This document shows, piece by piece, positions 1 through 6,822 of a stretch of 13,255 nucleotides of DNA. Position numbers and translations under genes: made by a program. A model generated the notes under the pieces. It saw only the letters and a program-made list of their open reading frames with translations, had not been told where the DNA came from and did not search any database. Each line of letters starts with the position of its first letter. Position 1 is the first letter of the stretch. This DNA is from Desulfosudis sp034189195 (lineage in GTDB: Bacteria; Desulfobacterota; Desulfobacteria; Desulfobacterales; Desulfosudaceae): contig JAXHVI010000244.1 of assembly GCA_034189195.1 (NCBI GenBank), positions 1 to 13,255 on the forward strand, given 5' to 3'.

Positions 1-1728
1 TTTATCAGCCTGCTGCTGGCGGCCGCCGTGCTTGTTGTATACGCGCAGGTCCGAAACTTCGAGCTTGTGCGGGATGACGACTATACGGTCATGTCTTACG
101 CGGACGTCCATACGGCCCATGGGGTTGATGTCTCGGCCGCGTTCACGGCCGGCCCTTCCTGCTTTCCTTATCGGGTGCCGCTGGCCATGCTGTCTCACAT
201 GCTGGACCTTGTTCTGTTTGGCCACGCCTTTGGCCTGCACCACATGGTCAACGTTTTTATCCACATCATCAATACGTTGCTTCTTTTTTACGCGTTTCGG
301 TTCGCCACCGGCGATATGTGGAAAAGCGCGGGGCTGGCCGCGCTTTTCGCCGTTCATCCCCTGAACGTGGAGCCGGTGTCATGGCTGCCCTGCCGTGTCA
401 CCCTTTTGAGCGGCTTCTTTTTTATCCTGACCCTTTTGTGTTATTTCCGGTATGCGAAAAGACCGACGAAGGCCGGGTATGCCCTGGTGCTGCTGTTTTA
501 CGTGGCCGGTCTTTTGGCAAAACCCGAAATCATTTACCTGCCGTTTGTTCTGCTGCTGATGGACTACTGGCCCCTTGGCCGGTGGCGCGGGATGGCCCCT
601 GCATATAATCCGTGTGCTCTTCCAGGGCAACCGGGATTGTCCGGTGCCGACCTGCTGAAGGAAAAGACGCCTCTGTTTCTTGTCGCACTGGCGGGCGCGG
701 GCCTGGCGACGTATCTGTACATAAAAATCCCCGTCCGCGGCATGATTCCAAAAGACTCTCTTTCCCCTCTGGTCACGGATATTCTTTCCGGTGTTCCGCT
801 ATCTTATCTCGGTTATTTGCTGAAAATTCTTCTTCCTTTTAATCTGTCTGTTTTCAGCGGGCTTGACTACGCGCCCCCGGGGGCGTGGGAAAGCGCGGGT
901 GCGATGGCTCTATTATCCCTGATAACCGGATGGGTGGTGTATGCCGGCCGCAGGCGGCCATACATGGTTATCGGCTGGCTCTGGTTTCTTCTGACCATGG
1001 CGCTGCCGGTCGTTCTGAGCGGCCTGTTTCGTCACTCGCTGGTCCATCGATACGCCTATCTGCCGGGGGTCGGTATTGTGGCCATGCTGGTGTGGGGCGG
1101 GCATGACATCGTTAAACATAACCGATACCTTTCTGCTTTTTTTGTGGCGGCTTTACTCGCTCTTGTTCTGGGGTTTATGTCGCTTTCATGGCGGCAGGCC
1201 GGAATCTGGGAAAACACCGCCACGCTTTACGAGAGTCTTCTCAAAAGCGGCCGCCGTTCGGCGAAAGATGTCTATACCGACCTGGGGAACATTATGCTGG
1301 GGAGGGGAGCGGCACATCAGGCGATTGTCTATTACCGAAAGGCTCTTGAACAGGCGCCGGCGGACGCCCGCCTTCACCATGGTATCGGCCTTGCCCATGC
1401 GCAAAAAGGGGCCGTGTCGGCCGCGCTGGCCGCCTATCGGCGGGCACTGGCCCTGAAACCGGATTTTGCCCTGGCCCATAACAACATGGCCAATCTGCTG
1501 GCCGATACGGGGCAAATCGACGAGGCCATTGACCACTACCGGGCGGCCCTGGCGGCAGACCCCGGGCAGCCGGAATTTTATAATAATTTAGCCACGACCC
1601 TGGCGCAAAGCGGGCGGATACCGGAAGCCATTGAGCACCTGGAAAAAGCACTTGCCATCGACCCGGAATATCAGACCGCCATAAAAAACATGGCCCGGCT
1701 TCGTGTCATGGAATCGTCCGGCGAATAA
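1..1728 (+). CDS. Multi-pass membrane glycosyltransferase-like protein with C-terminal TPR array (5' truncated)
   Basis: The frame is open to the left edge (first codons read F-I-S-L-L-L-A-A-A), so the true start lies outside the window; the GTG at 28 is inside the first membrane helix. The protein has about ten hydrophobic segments followed by four clean 34-residue TPR units at nt 1261-1668. Family marks seen: a periplasmic-side DDDY after helix 1, LSHMLD..LFG, HH..N...H..N..LLF, ALFAVHPLNVEPVSW and LLMDYWPL. These are typical of bacterial TPR membrane proteins related to eukaryotic TMTC O-mannosyltransferases (GT-C fold). Role is inferred: transfer of a sugar from a polyprenyl phosphate on the outer face of the inner membrane, with the TPRs probably also outside and binding protein. 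The usual ERK-D/N-VLSG loop reads PCRVTLLSG here. It converges on the GT2 gene at 1813 with an 84-base gap. Enzyme activity is not proven; a scaffold role is possible. Confidence 0.85.
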   Translation, partial: FISLLLAAAVLVVYAQVRNFELVRDDDYTVMSYADVHTAHGVDVSAAFTAGPSCFPYRVPLAMLSHMLDLVLFGHAFGLHHMVNVFIHIINTLLLFYAFRFATGDMWKSAGLAALFAVHPLNVEPVSWLPCRVTLLSGFFFILTLLCYFRYAKRPTKAGYALVLLFYVAGLLAKPEIIYLPFVLLLMDYWPLGRWRGMAPAYNPCALPGQPGLSGADLLKEKTPLFLVALAGAGLATYLYIKIPVRGMIPKDSLSPLVTDILSGVPLSYLGYLLKILLPFNLSVFSGLDYAPPGAWESAGAMALLSLITGWVVYAGRRRPYMVIGWLWFLLTMALPVVLSGLFRHSLVHRYAYLPGVGIVAMLVWGGHDIVKHNRYLSAFFVAALLALVLGFMSLSWRQAGIWENTATLYESLLKSGRRSAKDVYTDLGNIMLGRGAAHQAIVYYRKALEQAPADARLHHGIGLAHAQKGAVSAALAAYRRALALKPDFALAHNNMANLLADTGQIDEAIDHYRAALAADPGQPEFYNNLATTLAQSGRIPEAIEHLEKALAIDPEYQTAIKNMARLRVMESSGE

Positions 1729-1812
1729 TCTGAATCTTTTACGCGGTGAGTCGGGCATCGGCCGCAAGGCGCGGAAAATGAACAGGCAGAGGCGAACCGG
1801 GATACCGCTCTG

Positions 1813-2502
1813 CTATCTGTTGCGGATTTTTTTTCGGATAAGACCGATTCCCACACGCAGGCCGTCCCCCACAGCCGCCGAATTGAAGGAACTGTTGGTA
1901 AACGTGTAGGTGATGGGAATTTCCTGAATAGAAAGCCCATGGCTGTATATTACGGCAAGGGTCTCCATGTGGAATCCGAAGGATCTTGATGCAAGGGACG
2001 CATTCAGAACCGTTTGCAGCGCTTTTTTCGAATACATTCTGAACCCGGAGGTACAGTCTGAAAAGGCCGGTCCTTTCAGATCATGCCGGGTATCTGAAAG
2101 ACCGTAGTTGACGATGCGGGCCGCGCATTGGGAAATCAGTTTCCGGTGGGCCGGGGTTCCAATGGTTTTCCGTCTTGCCCCGATGACAAGGTCGTACCCG
2201 TCATGCTCAAAAAACCGGGGCAGGTCGTTCGGGTCGTGGGAGAGCCCCGCGTCCATGGTCACGGCAACGTCATACCCGTTGTCCGCGGCAAACCGCATGC
2301 CGTCGAGAATGGCGCCGGGAATGTGGGTGCGCCTGGGGTGGGTGATGATGTGAATGCCGGAAATGGCATGCAGACGGTCGCCGGTCCGGTCCGTGCTGGC
2401 GTCATTAACAAAGCACAGGTCGGCGTGGGGCCTGGCCGCCTCGGCAATCGCGACCACGGTTTTTTCTTCGTTGTAACAGGGAATGATGATCAGTCTTTTC
2501 AT
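1813..2502 (-). CDS. DPM1-like family 2 glycosyltransferase (polyprenyl-phosphate sugar synthase-like)
   Basis: Predicted 229-residue soluble GT-A enzyme that would move a sugar from a nucleotide donor to a polyprenyl phosphate on the cytosolic face of the inner membrane. Start chosen at the ATG whose ATGA overlaps the stop of the upstream gene; the product then begins MKRLIIIPCYNEE, the classical GT2 N-terminus. Other motifs: FVNDASTDRTGD (nucleotide binding), MDAGLSHDP in the place of DPM1 MDADLSHDP, DLVIGAR, and D-C-T-S-G-F-R-M-Y near the acceptor site. There is no C-terminal membrane domain, so it resembles the short DPM1 type rather than GtrB. It is the last gene of a three-gene leftward operon whose other members are membrane glycosyltransferase-like proteins, which fits a donor-supply role. 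Oddity: the second Asp of the DXD metal motif is Gly (codon GGG). Sugar specificity cannot be read from sequence. Confidence 0.88.
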   Translation of the reverse strand: MKRLIIIPCYNEEKTVVAIAEAARPHADLCFVNDASTDRTGDRLHAISGIHIITHPRRTHIPGAILDGMRFAADNGYDVAVTMDAGLSHDPNDLPRFFEHDGYDLVIGARRKTIGTPAHRKLISQCAARIVNYGLSDTRHDLKGPAFSDCTSGFRMYSKKALQTVLNASLASRSFGFHMETLAVIYSHGLSIQEIPITYTFTNSSFNSAAVGDGLRVGIGLIRKKIRNR

Positions 2503-4028
2503 GGCGCGGATGTTTCGCTCCCTGTGATATTTTTTCGCCGGTCCGCGGATGTCGTGTCCGTGGACACCCTTCGGTACAGGTACCAGTTCCAGCCCGAAAC
2601 GCCGGCATAGGGGAATATTTTTTTCAGCCGGTAGACGTGCCTGCCATTGGGCCGGTACAGCGCGGCCGTTTCCGGGCACGGCTGCCGGGAATGACGGATC
2701 AGCCAGTCCGTACCTTCGGTGGGCCATTGTCCTTCTCCGACATAGATCATTTTGGTGTCTTGAGGCAGGTACCGGGCATAGAAATATAAGATCGGCAGGT
2801 TGCGAAAGTCGTTATCGCTGCCGACAAGAAGCGTTCGGTCGCCGTTGCCTGGGGCAGTCGCTCTCGGGCCGGTGTGGGGTTGCGCCGCCATATAGGACAT
2901 GGCACCCAGGTAATCCCCTCTTCCAATGGTGATCAAGGCGTGGGTGCGGGTGATATTGCCGTAAGAAAAGAAAAGCACAAAAAGCAGGCAGAGTGTTTTG
3001 GCCAGGCGATTCCCCTTATAACAGGCGGCGATTCCGATGGCCAGGACGATATAAGTGAACGGAAACGCGACCAGGGAAAAACGGAAATACATCAGTTGCC
3101 GGCCGAGGTTTCCCAAAAGAGGGGGCAGGCAGACGGCCAGCAGCAAGAAAATCGCAACCGCCGCGTTTGTTCTGTATAAAGAACGCCATCCGTAGAGAAA
3201 CACACAAATAAAAAGAAAAAGGCCGGCGACAAACCATCCCCCTGTGGACGGGGTGCCCATGAGGGCTGCCACCACGGTAGCCAGAAAATCCGTGATAAAT
3301 TCAGTTGATCGACTGCCGATATTGCCGACCGCCATATTTCTGACAAGGTAGGCATGCGACAGGTAAGCCATGGGCAGCAGCGGCACCAGATGGCATTTCA
3401 GGATGTGGGTCATGGCGGTTCGGAAGGACGAGGACACGCGCATTTCGTGCATAACCGACCACAGGAAGATGGCCAGCCAGATGAACGCCACGGTAAGGTT
3501 GGCCAGCAGACCCATTGTGATGGTGAACCAAAACAACACAAGCGGTCGTGTGCCGCGCTCCTGCCGGTACTGCTGAATAAAGAAAAACGCGGATACCGAA
3601 AAAAACAGGGCCGGCGCGTATCCCCGCGCCTCTGAAGAATAGAGGATAAAAGGGTGGGAAACCGTCGCCATGAAAAGCGCCGGCATTCCCGCGGATGGAC
3701 TGAACCGGTCTGCCGCCCGCCATATGAGAATCAGCAGAAGCGTGCCGGTGATGAGGGACGGTACGCGAAACCATCTCCAGTCATAAGGATCGCCCATCAT
3801 ATACATAAAGAAGGTGTTCAACGGATGGTTGTTGTCCACTACATTGACGACCGTCAGCGCCTGCCATGGTTGAGTCATATGCCGACTCAGCATGTATGAC
3901 CATATCTCATCAAACCACAAACAGTCGCTGGCGGCGGCGATGCGAAGGCCGGCGCCGGCGCAGAGCAACAGAACGACAACGGTCGTTACCGGTGGGCTGT
4001 ATGCCTGTCGGTCGTGCGTTCGTGTCAT
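2499..4028 (-). CDS. GT-C membrane glycosyltransferase (PMT_2/ArnT-like superfamily)
   Basis: Predicted 509-residue multi-pass inner-membrane protein. Helix 1 lies at about residues 15-33. It is followed by LWFDEIWSY, whose D40-E41 pair is the usual catalytic acidic pair of the first external loop. Further marks are NNHPL (67-71), a W-F-R-V-P-S motif (86-91) and SSEARGY (131-137), all seen in lipid-linked-sugar-dependent GT-C enzymes. The last roughly 130 residues form a soluble C-terminal domain with aromatic-rich segments (YFYARYLPQD, WNWYLYRRVS). Expected reaction: transfer of a monosaccharide from polyprenyl phosphate to a periplasmic acceptor, which is unknown. Its ATG overlaps the upstream stop as ATGA, and its own stop overlaps the downstream GT2 start in the same way, so it sits in a translationally coupled trio. 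Donor specificity is not readable. Confidence 0.87.
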   Translation of the reverse strand: MTRTHDRQAYSPPVTTVVVLLLCAGAGLRIAAASDCLWFDEIWSYMLSRHMTQPWQALTVVNVVDNNHPLNTFFMYMMGDPYDWRWFRVPSLITGTLLLILIWRAADRFSPSAGMPALFMATVSHPFILYSSEARGYAPALFFSVSAFFFIQQYRQERGTRPLVLFWFTITMGLLANLTVAFIWLAIFLWSVMHEMRVSSSFRTAMTHILKCHLVPLLPMAYLSHAYLVRNMAVGNIGSRSTEFITDFLATVVAALMGTPSTGGWFVAGLFLFICVFLYGWRSLYRTNAAVAIFLLLAVCLPPLLGNLGRQLMYFRFSLVAFPFTYIVLAIGIAACYKGNRLAKTLCLLFVLFFSYGNITRTHALITIGRGDYLGAMSYMAAQPHTGPRATAPGNGDRTLLVGSDNDFRNLPILYFYARYLPQDTKMIYVGEGQWPTEGTDWLIRHSRQPCPETAALYRPNGRHVYRLKKIFPYAGVSGWNWYLYRRVSTDTTSADRRKNITGSETSAP

Positions 4029-5971
4029 GGCCGTGGCGGCAGGGCCTCCACCGGTTCGGGCTGTGTCAGTATTCGCGAAAGCGTCATCTGGAGGGCCCGG
4101 TTATGGGGTTGAATGTTGAGGGCCAGCCGGTAGGCTCTGATTGCGTTTTCTAAGTCGCCTGTGTGATAATAGGAGAGCCCCAGTTGCTCAAATGCCTCTG
4201 CCCGGAACGGATCGATTTTTAACAGCATGGAAAACCGGTCTATCGCTTTCTCGTATTTGTTGCGCGTCAGATGGATCTTTCCCAGTCTTTGGTAAACGTC
4301 CGTGTACAGGGGGTCGATAGCCAGCGTTGTTTCATAGGCGGTAATCGCAGCGTCGATTTTCCCCTGTCGCTCCAGCAGTTGGCCTGTTCCGTAGTGGGCC
4401 TCGGCATTCCGGGGATCCACGGCCACGACTTTTTGATAATAATGGTTCGCCGCTTTATCCCATCCCAATCGTGTCAGAACCGTCGCCAGCCGGTTATCCC
4501 ATGCCATCAGTCGGGGCCGTCCGGGTTCGCCAGCGTAAAGCAGCGGCCCTGTTGTTTGACCGGTCAGTTTTTTAGACACACCCTTGATGTTTAAATGGGC
4601 CATTACGTTTGTCGGATAAATGCCGAGCGATTTGTTGAAGTGGGCAATCGCCTTTTCATAATCGCCGATTTTAGACAGCAGGGCCCCGACGTTGTTGTGG
4701 GCCATCCAGCACAAGGGGTCCTTTCGCAGCGTATCCCGCCACAGCGTATGGAGGTTTTCATACTTGTTCTGTTCCTGTAAGGTACGCGTGCCAAGCAGCA
4801 ACAGCAGGACGGAAAACAGGATGCAGGCTGTTTTAGGGGGATATCGATGGATGCCATGAAACAGGCGATGGGCCGCAGCCGTTATCAGGGCGATACCGGC
4901 GATGCCGGCCAGGTACTGAAAATGGTCCGCCACAAAGGAATATCGCATGGGATAGTAATTGATAAATCCCAGGGCGGGAAAAAGCGCTGTCGCAAAAATC
5001 GCCACACCGGTCAAAGCCCCCCTGCCCAGCCGGTCCCTTGTCATCCAGAGTAGAATAAAGGCCCCAATCGCGCCGACGGGAAACAGATACTGCCACCATA
5101 CAGTGGCGTTGATGTCCCACCGGGGATAGATGAACACCAGGTTTGCCGGCCAGACCAGTTTGCACGCGTAAAACCAGAGGGCCCGCCCGGCGATCAGCAC
5201 ACGGTCGATTGCGCTGAAAGCCCATTCCATCCCGTAAGCCCCCACGTGGTTTTTTTCCATGATGACGGTGTGCAGCGCGGCCGCGGCCCCGACAAGAAAA
5301 AAGGGAAGCGTTGCCACTGCTTTTCTGCCCCACCCCTGAGGGTTTTTCCACCATACCAGCATCAGGAACGCTGCCGGCATCATGCAGGTGACGGTTTTGC
5401 TTAACAGGGCCGGTATGAAGAACAAAAAGGAGGCCATGTAGGAGAGCCGCCTGTCTGTTGAAGCCGTTTCGGGGCACTGGTTACCGCCGGTTCCGGAAAG
5501 AGCCGCGCGGATTAAAAACAGCAGGGAGAGCAGAACAAACATTCCGGAAAGCACATTCTTGCGTTCGCTGATCCATGCCACGGACTCCACGTTGACCGGG
5601 TGAAGCGCAAACAGGGCGGCGGCCGGCCATGCCCGGGGCAGGCGCAGCCGGGCCAGGATCAGCCATACCAGTACGGCGTTCGCGGCGTGCAGAAGGATGT
5701 TGGTGAAATGAAACACTGCCGGGTTAAGACCGAACAGATGGTACTCGAGCCAGAAACCGGTAAAGACCAGAGGATAGTATTGCGGCGTGGCGCCGGGCTC
5801 AAGCCATATGCGTTTCAACCCGGAAAAGCCCGCAAGGGTCATGTTGTGAGTGATATAATAGTCGTCGTCCCAGATAAAGGAGTGGCCGGTGGATGGGAGG
5901 TAGGCCATCAGCACCATTGCCACCAGTATTCCCGCCTGAATCCACCTGGATGAGATGAATCGCCTGATCAT
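4025..5971 (-). CDS. TMTC-like multi-pass membrane protein with C-terminal TPR array
   Basis: Predicted 648 residues from ATG at 5971 (MIRRFISSRW). A longer reading from a TTG at 6043 is possible but would use a poor start and run through the divergent promoter region. The N-terminal two thirds hold about ten hydrophobic segments with family marks FIWDDDYYI after helix 1, HFTNILLHAANA, ALFALHPVNVESVAW and the ISERKNVLSG loop. The C-terminal third (about nt 4060-4700) has five TPR-like 34-residue units; the first is separated from the rest by an irregular linker of about 25 residues. The architecture matches bacterial relatives of TMTC O-mannosyltransferases. It is the first gene of the leftward trio and its stop overlaps the next start (ATGA). 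Inferred role: sugar transfer to a protein or envelope acceptor outside the inner membrane, with the TPRs as recruitment surface. It is a distant paralogue of the gene at 1-1728. Confidence 0.87.
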   Translation of the reverse strand: MIRRFISSRWIQAGILVAMVLMAYLPSTGHSFIWDDDYYITHNMTLAGFSGLKRIWLEPGATPQYYPLVFTGFWLEYHLFGLNPAVFHFTNILLHAANAVLVWLILARLRLPRAWPAAALFALHPVNVESVAWISERKNVLSGMFVLLSLLFLIRAALSGTGGNQCPETASTDRRLSYMASFLFFIPALLSKTVTCMMPAAFLMLVWWKNPQGWGRKAVATLPFFLVGAAAALHTVIMEKNHVGAYGMEWAFSAIDRVLIAGRALWFYACKLVWPANLVFIYPRWDINATVWWQYLFPVGAIGAFILLWMTRDRLGRGALTGVAIFATALFPALGFINYYPMRYSFVADHFQYLAGIAGIALITAAAHRLFHGIHRYPPKTACILFSVLLLLLGTRTLQEQNKYENLHTLWRDTLRKDPLCWMAHNNVGALLSKIGDYEKAIAHFNKSLGIYPTNVMAHLNIKGVSKKLTGQTTGPLLYAGEPGRPRLMAWDNRLATVLTRLGWDKAANHYYQKVVAVDPRNAEAHYGTGQLLERQGKIDAAITAYETTLAIDPLYTDVYQRLGKIHLTRNKYEKAIDRFSMLLKIDPFRAEAFEQLGLSYYHTGDLENAIRAYRLALNIQPHNRALQMTLSRILTQPEPVEALPPRP

Positions 5972-5990
5972 TGCGTCCCGTTGTTTTGGC

Positions 5991-6017
5991 TTGACAAGGT
6001 TTGGGTAACCGGATAAT
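5991..6017 (+). promoter_or_regulatory. Candidate sigma70-type promoter for the FKBP lipoprotein gene
   Basis: A perfect -35 hexamer TTGACA (5991-5996) is followed after 15 bases by GATAAT (6012-6017), five of six matches to TATAAT. The spacer is shorter than the usual 16-18, which lowers confidence. It lies about 70 bases before the ATG at 6086 in an AT-rich patch. A GGTT-N5-AACC dyad (5998-6010) sits between the two hexamers and could be an operator. No equally good promoter was found for the leftward operon in the same gap. Confidence 0.45.
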
Positions 6018-6057
6018 AACATTAAGAATTTCAAAGCAAACAACCCTTTTTGGGTAA
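6000..6057 (+). repeat. Direct repeat TTTGGGTAA in the divergent intergenic region
   Basis: The nonamer TTTGGGTAA occurs at 6000-6008 and again at 6049-6057, 49 bases apart. Each copy is part of a small dyad: GGTT-N5-AACC (5998-6010) and ACCC-N5-GGGT (6043-6055). One copy overlaps the spacer of the candidate promoter and the other lies between promoter and start codon. The pair could be binding sites for one regulator, or coincidence in a short AT-rich spacer. Confidence 0.35.
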
Positions 6058-6085
6058 ACTACAGCACCCTGCAAAAGGAATCAAC

Positions 6086-6814
6086 ATGAAAAAGCGCTTG
6101 CCATCTGCAGTAATGGCTTTTGGTATGTTGTGCATGACGGCCTGTTCAGACGGCGGAAAAGAGCAGGCGGCAAAAATTGATAACATATCAAAACAGTTCA
6201 GTTATATTGTGGGGCTGGAGATGATTTACACGCTTGAGGAACTGAAGACGGTCACCATTGACCGGGAAGCGTTTCTTCAGGGCATTGAGGACGGTCTGGC
6301 AGGCAGCACACCCATGCTTTCTCCGGATCAGATGACCGGGGTAAAGGCCCTGGTTTCTCAGCAGGAGCGCGAATTTCACAACAAGCGAATCGCCGCTGCC
6401 GCGGAAAAGAATTTAAATGAGCAGAAAGCCTTTCTTGCGGATAACAGAGACAAAGAGGGGGTTGTCGTTACCGGGAGTGGTTTACAATATACGGTGCTGC
6501 AGAAAGGGGACGGCCCCCGGCCGGCGGCTGCCGATAATGTCCAGATCCACATGGTGGGAAAGCTTCTGGACGGCACGGTGTTTGAGTCCACTTATCAAAG
6601 GGGCACGCCGGTCTGGGTCAAGGTGGCCGGTGTCATCCCCGCTTGGGAAGAGGCCCTGACGATGATGAACGTCGGCAGCAAATACCGCTTTTTCATCCCG
6701 TCGGAACTGGCCCACGGCAAAGAGGGCAATTTTCTCGAAGGTGGCGTGATCGGTCCCAACGCCATGCTCATCGTCGATCTGGAGTTGCTTGCCATTCAAG
6801 AGAAGTCCGACTGA
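6086..6814 (+). CDS. FKBP-type peptidyl-prolyl isomerase-like lipoprotein (Mip/FkpA type)
   Basis: Predicted 242-residue lipoprotein. Start is the ATG at 6086, with AAGGA (6075-6079) six bases upstream. The N-terminus is MKKR plus a hydrophobic stretch ending M-T-A-C20, a plausible lipobox; Ser at +2 favours the outer membrane by the E. coli rule. Residues about 30-120 match the helical FKBP N-terminal dimerisation domain (FSYIVGLEM, AFLQGIEDGLAG). Residues about 130-238 match the FKBP catalytic fold: SGLQYTVLQKGDGP, LLDGTVFEST, QRGTPV, VIPAWEEAL, IPSELAHGKEG and IGPNAMLIVDLELL. Several proline-pocket positions differ from active FKBPs: the Tyr of V-x-Y-x-G is Met (IHMVG), an F is V, FDSS is FEST, GW is AW and the Tyr of AYG is His. 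It may therefore be a chaperone with weak isomerase activity. It ends 8 bases before the next gene, so the two are probably co-transcribed. Confidence 0.9.
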   Translation: MKKRLPSAVMAFGMLCMTACSDGGKEQAAKIDNISKQFSYIVGLEMIYTLEELKTVTIDREAFLQGIEDGLAGSTPMLSPDQMTGVKALVSQQEREFHNKRIAAAAEKNLNEQKAFLADNRDKEGVVVTGSGLQYTVLQKGDGPRPAAADNVQIHMVGKLLDGTVFESTYQRGTPVWVKVAGVIPAWEEALTMMNVGSKYRFFIPSELAHGKEGNFLEGGVIGPNAMLIVDLELLAIQEKSD

Positions 6815-6822
6815 TTTTTCTT

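Noticed and set aside
1805..1834. CCGC ... GCGG followed by eight T (possible rightward terminator for the gene ending at 1728)
   Set aside because: The stem is only four pairs with a 13-base loop and it lies inside the end of the opposing GT2 gene; too weak to call.
2128..2610. 160-codon plus-strand frame opposite the GT2 and GT-C junction
   Set aside because: Repetitive Val/Gly-rich composition and it crosses a gene boundary on the other strand; a shadow frame.
5972..6043. Extension of the TPR membrane protein to a TTG start at 6043
   Set aside because: TTG start without ribosome-binding site, and the extra 24 residues overlap the promoter patch; ATG 5971 gives a normal basic N-terminus before helix 1.
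6643..6822. N-terminal extension of the 6823 membrane gene into the FKBP gene
   Set aside because: The 60 extra residues are Arg/Gln-rich out-of-frame readings of the FKBP domain; ATG 6823 directly precedes the first membrane helix.
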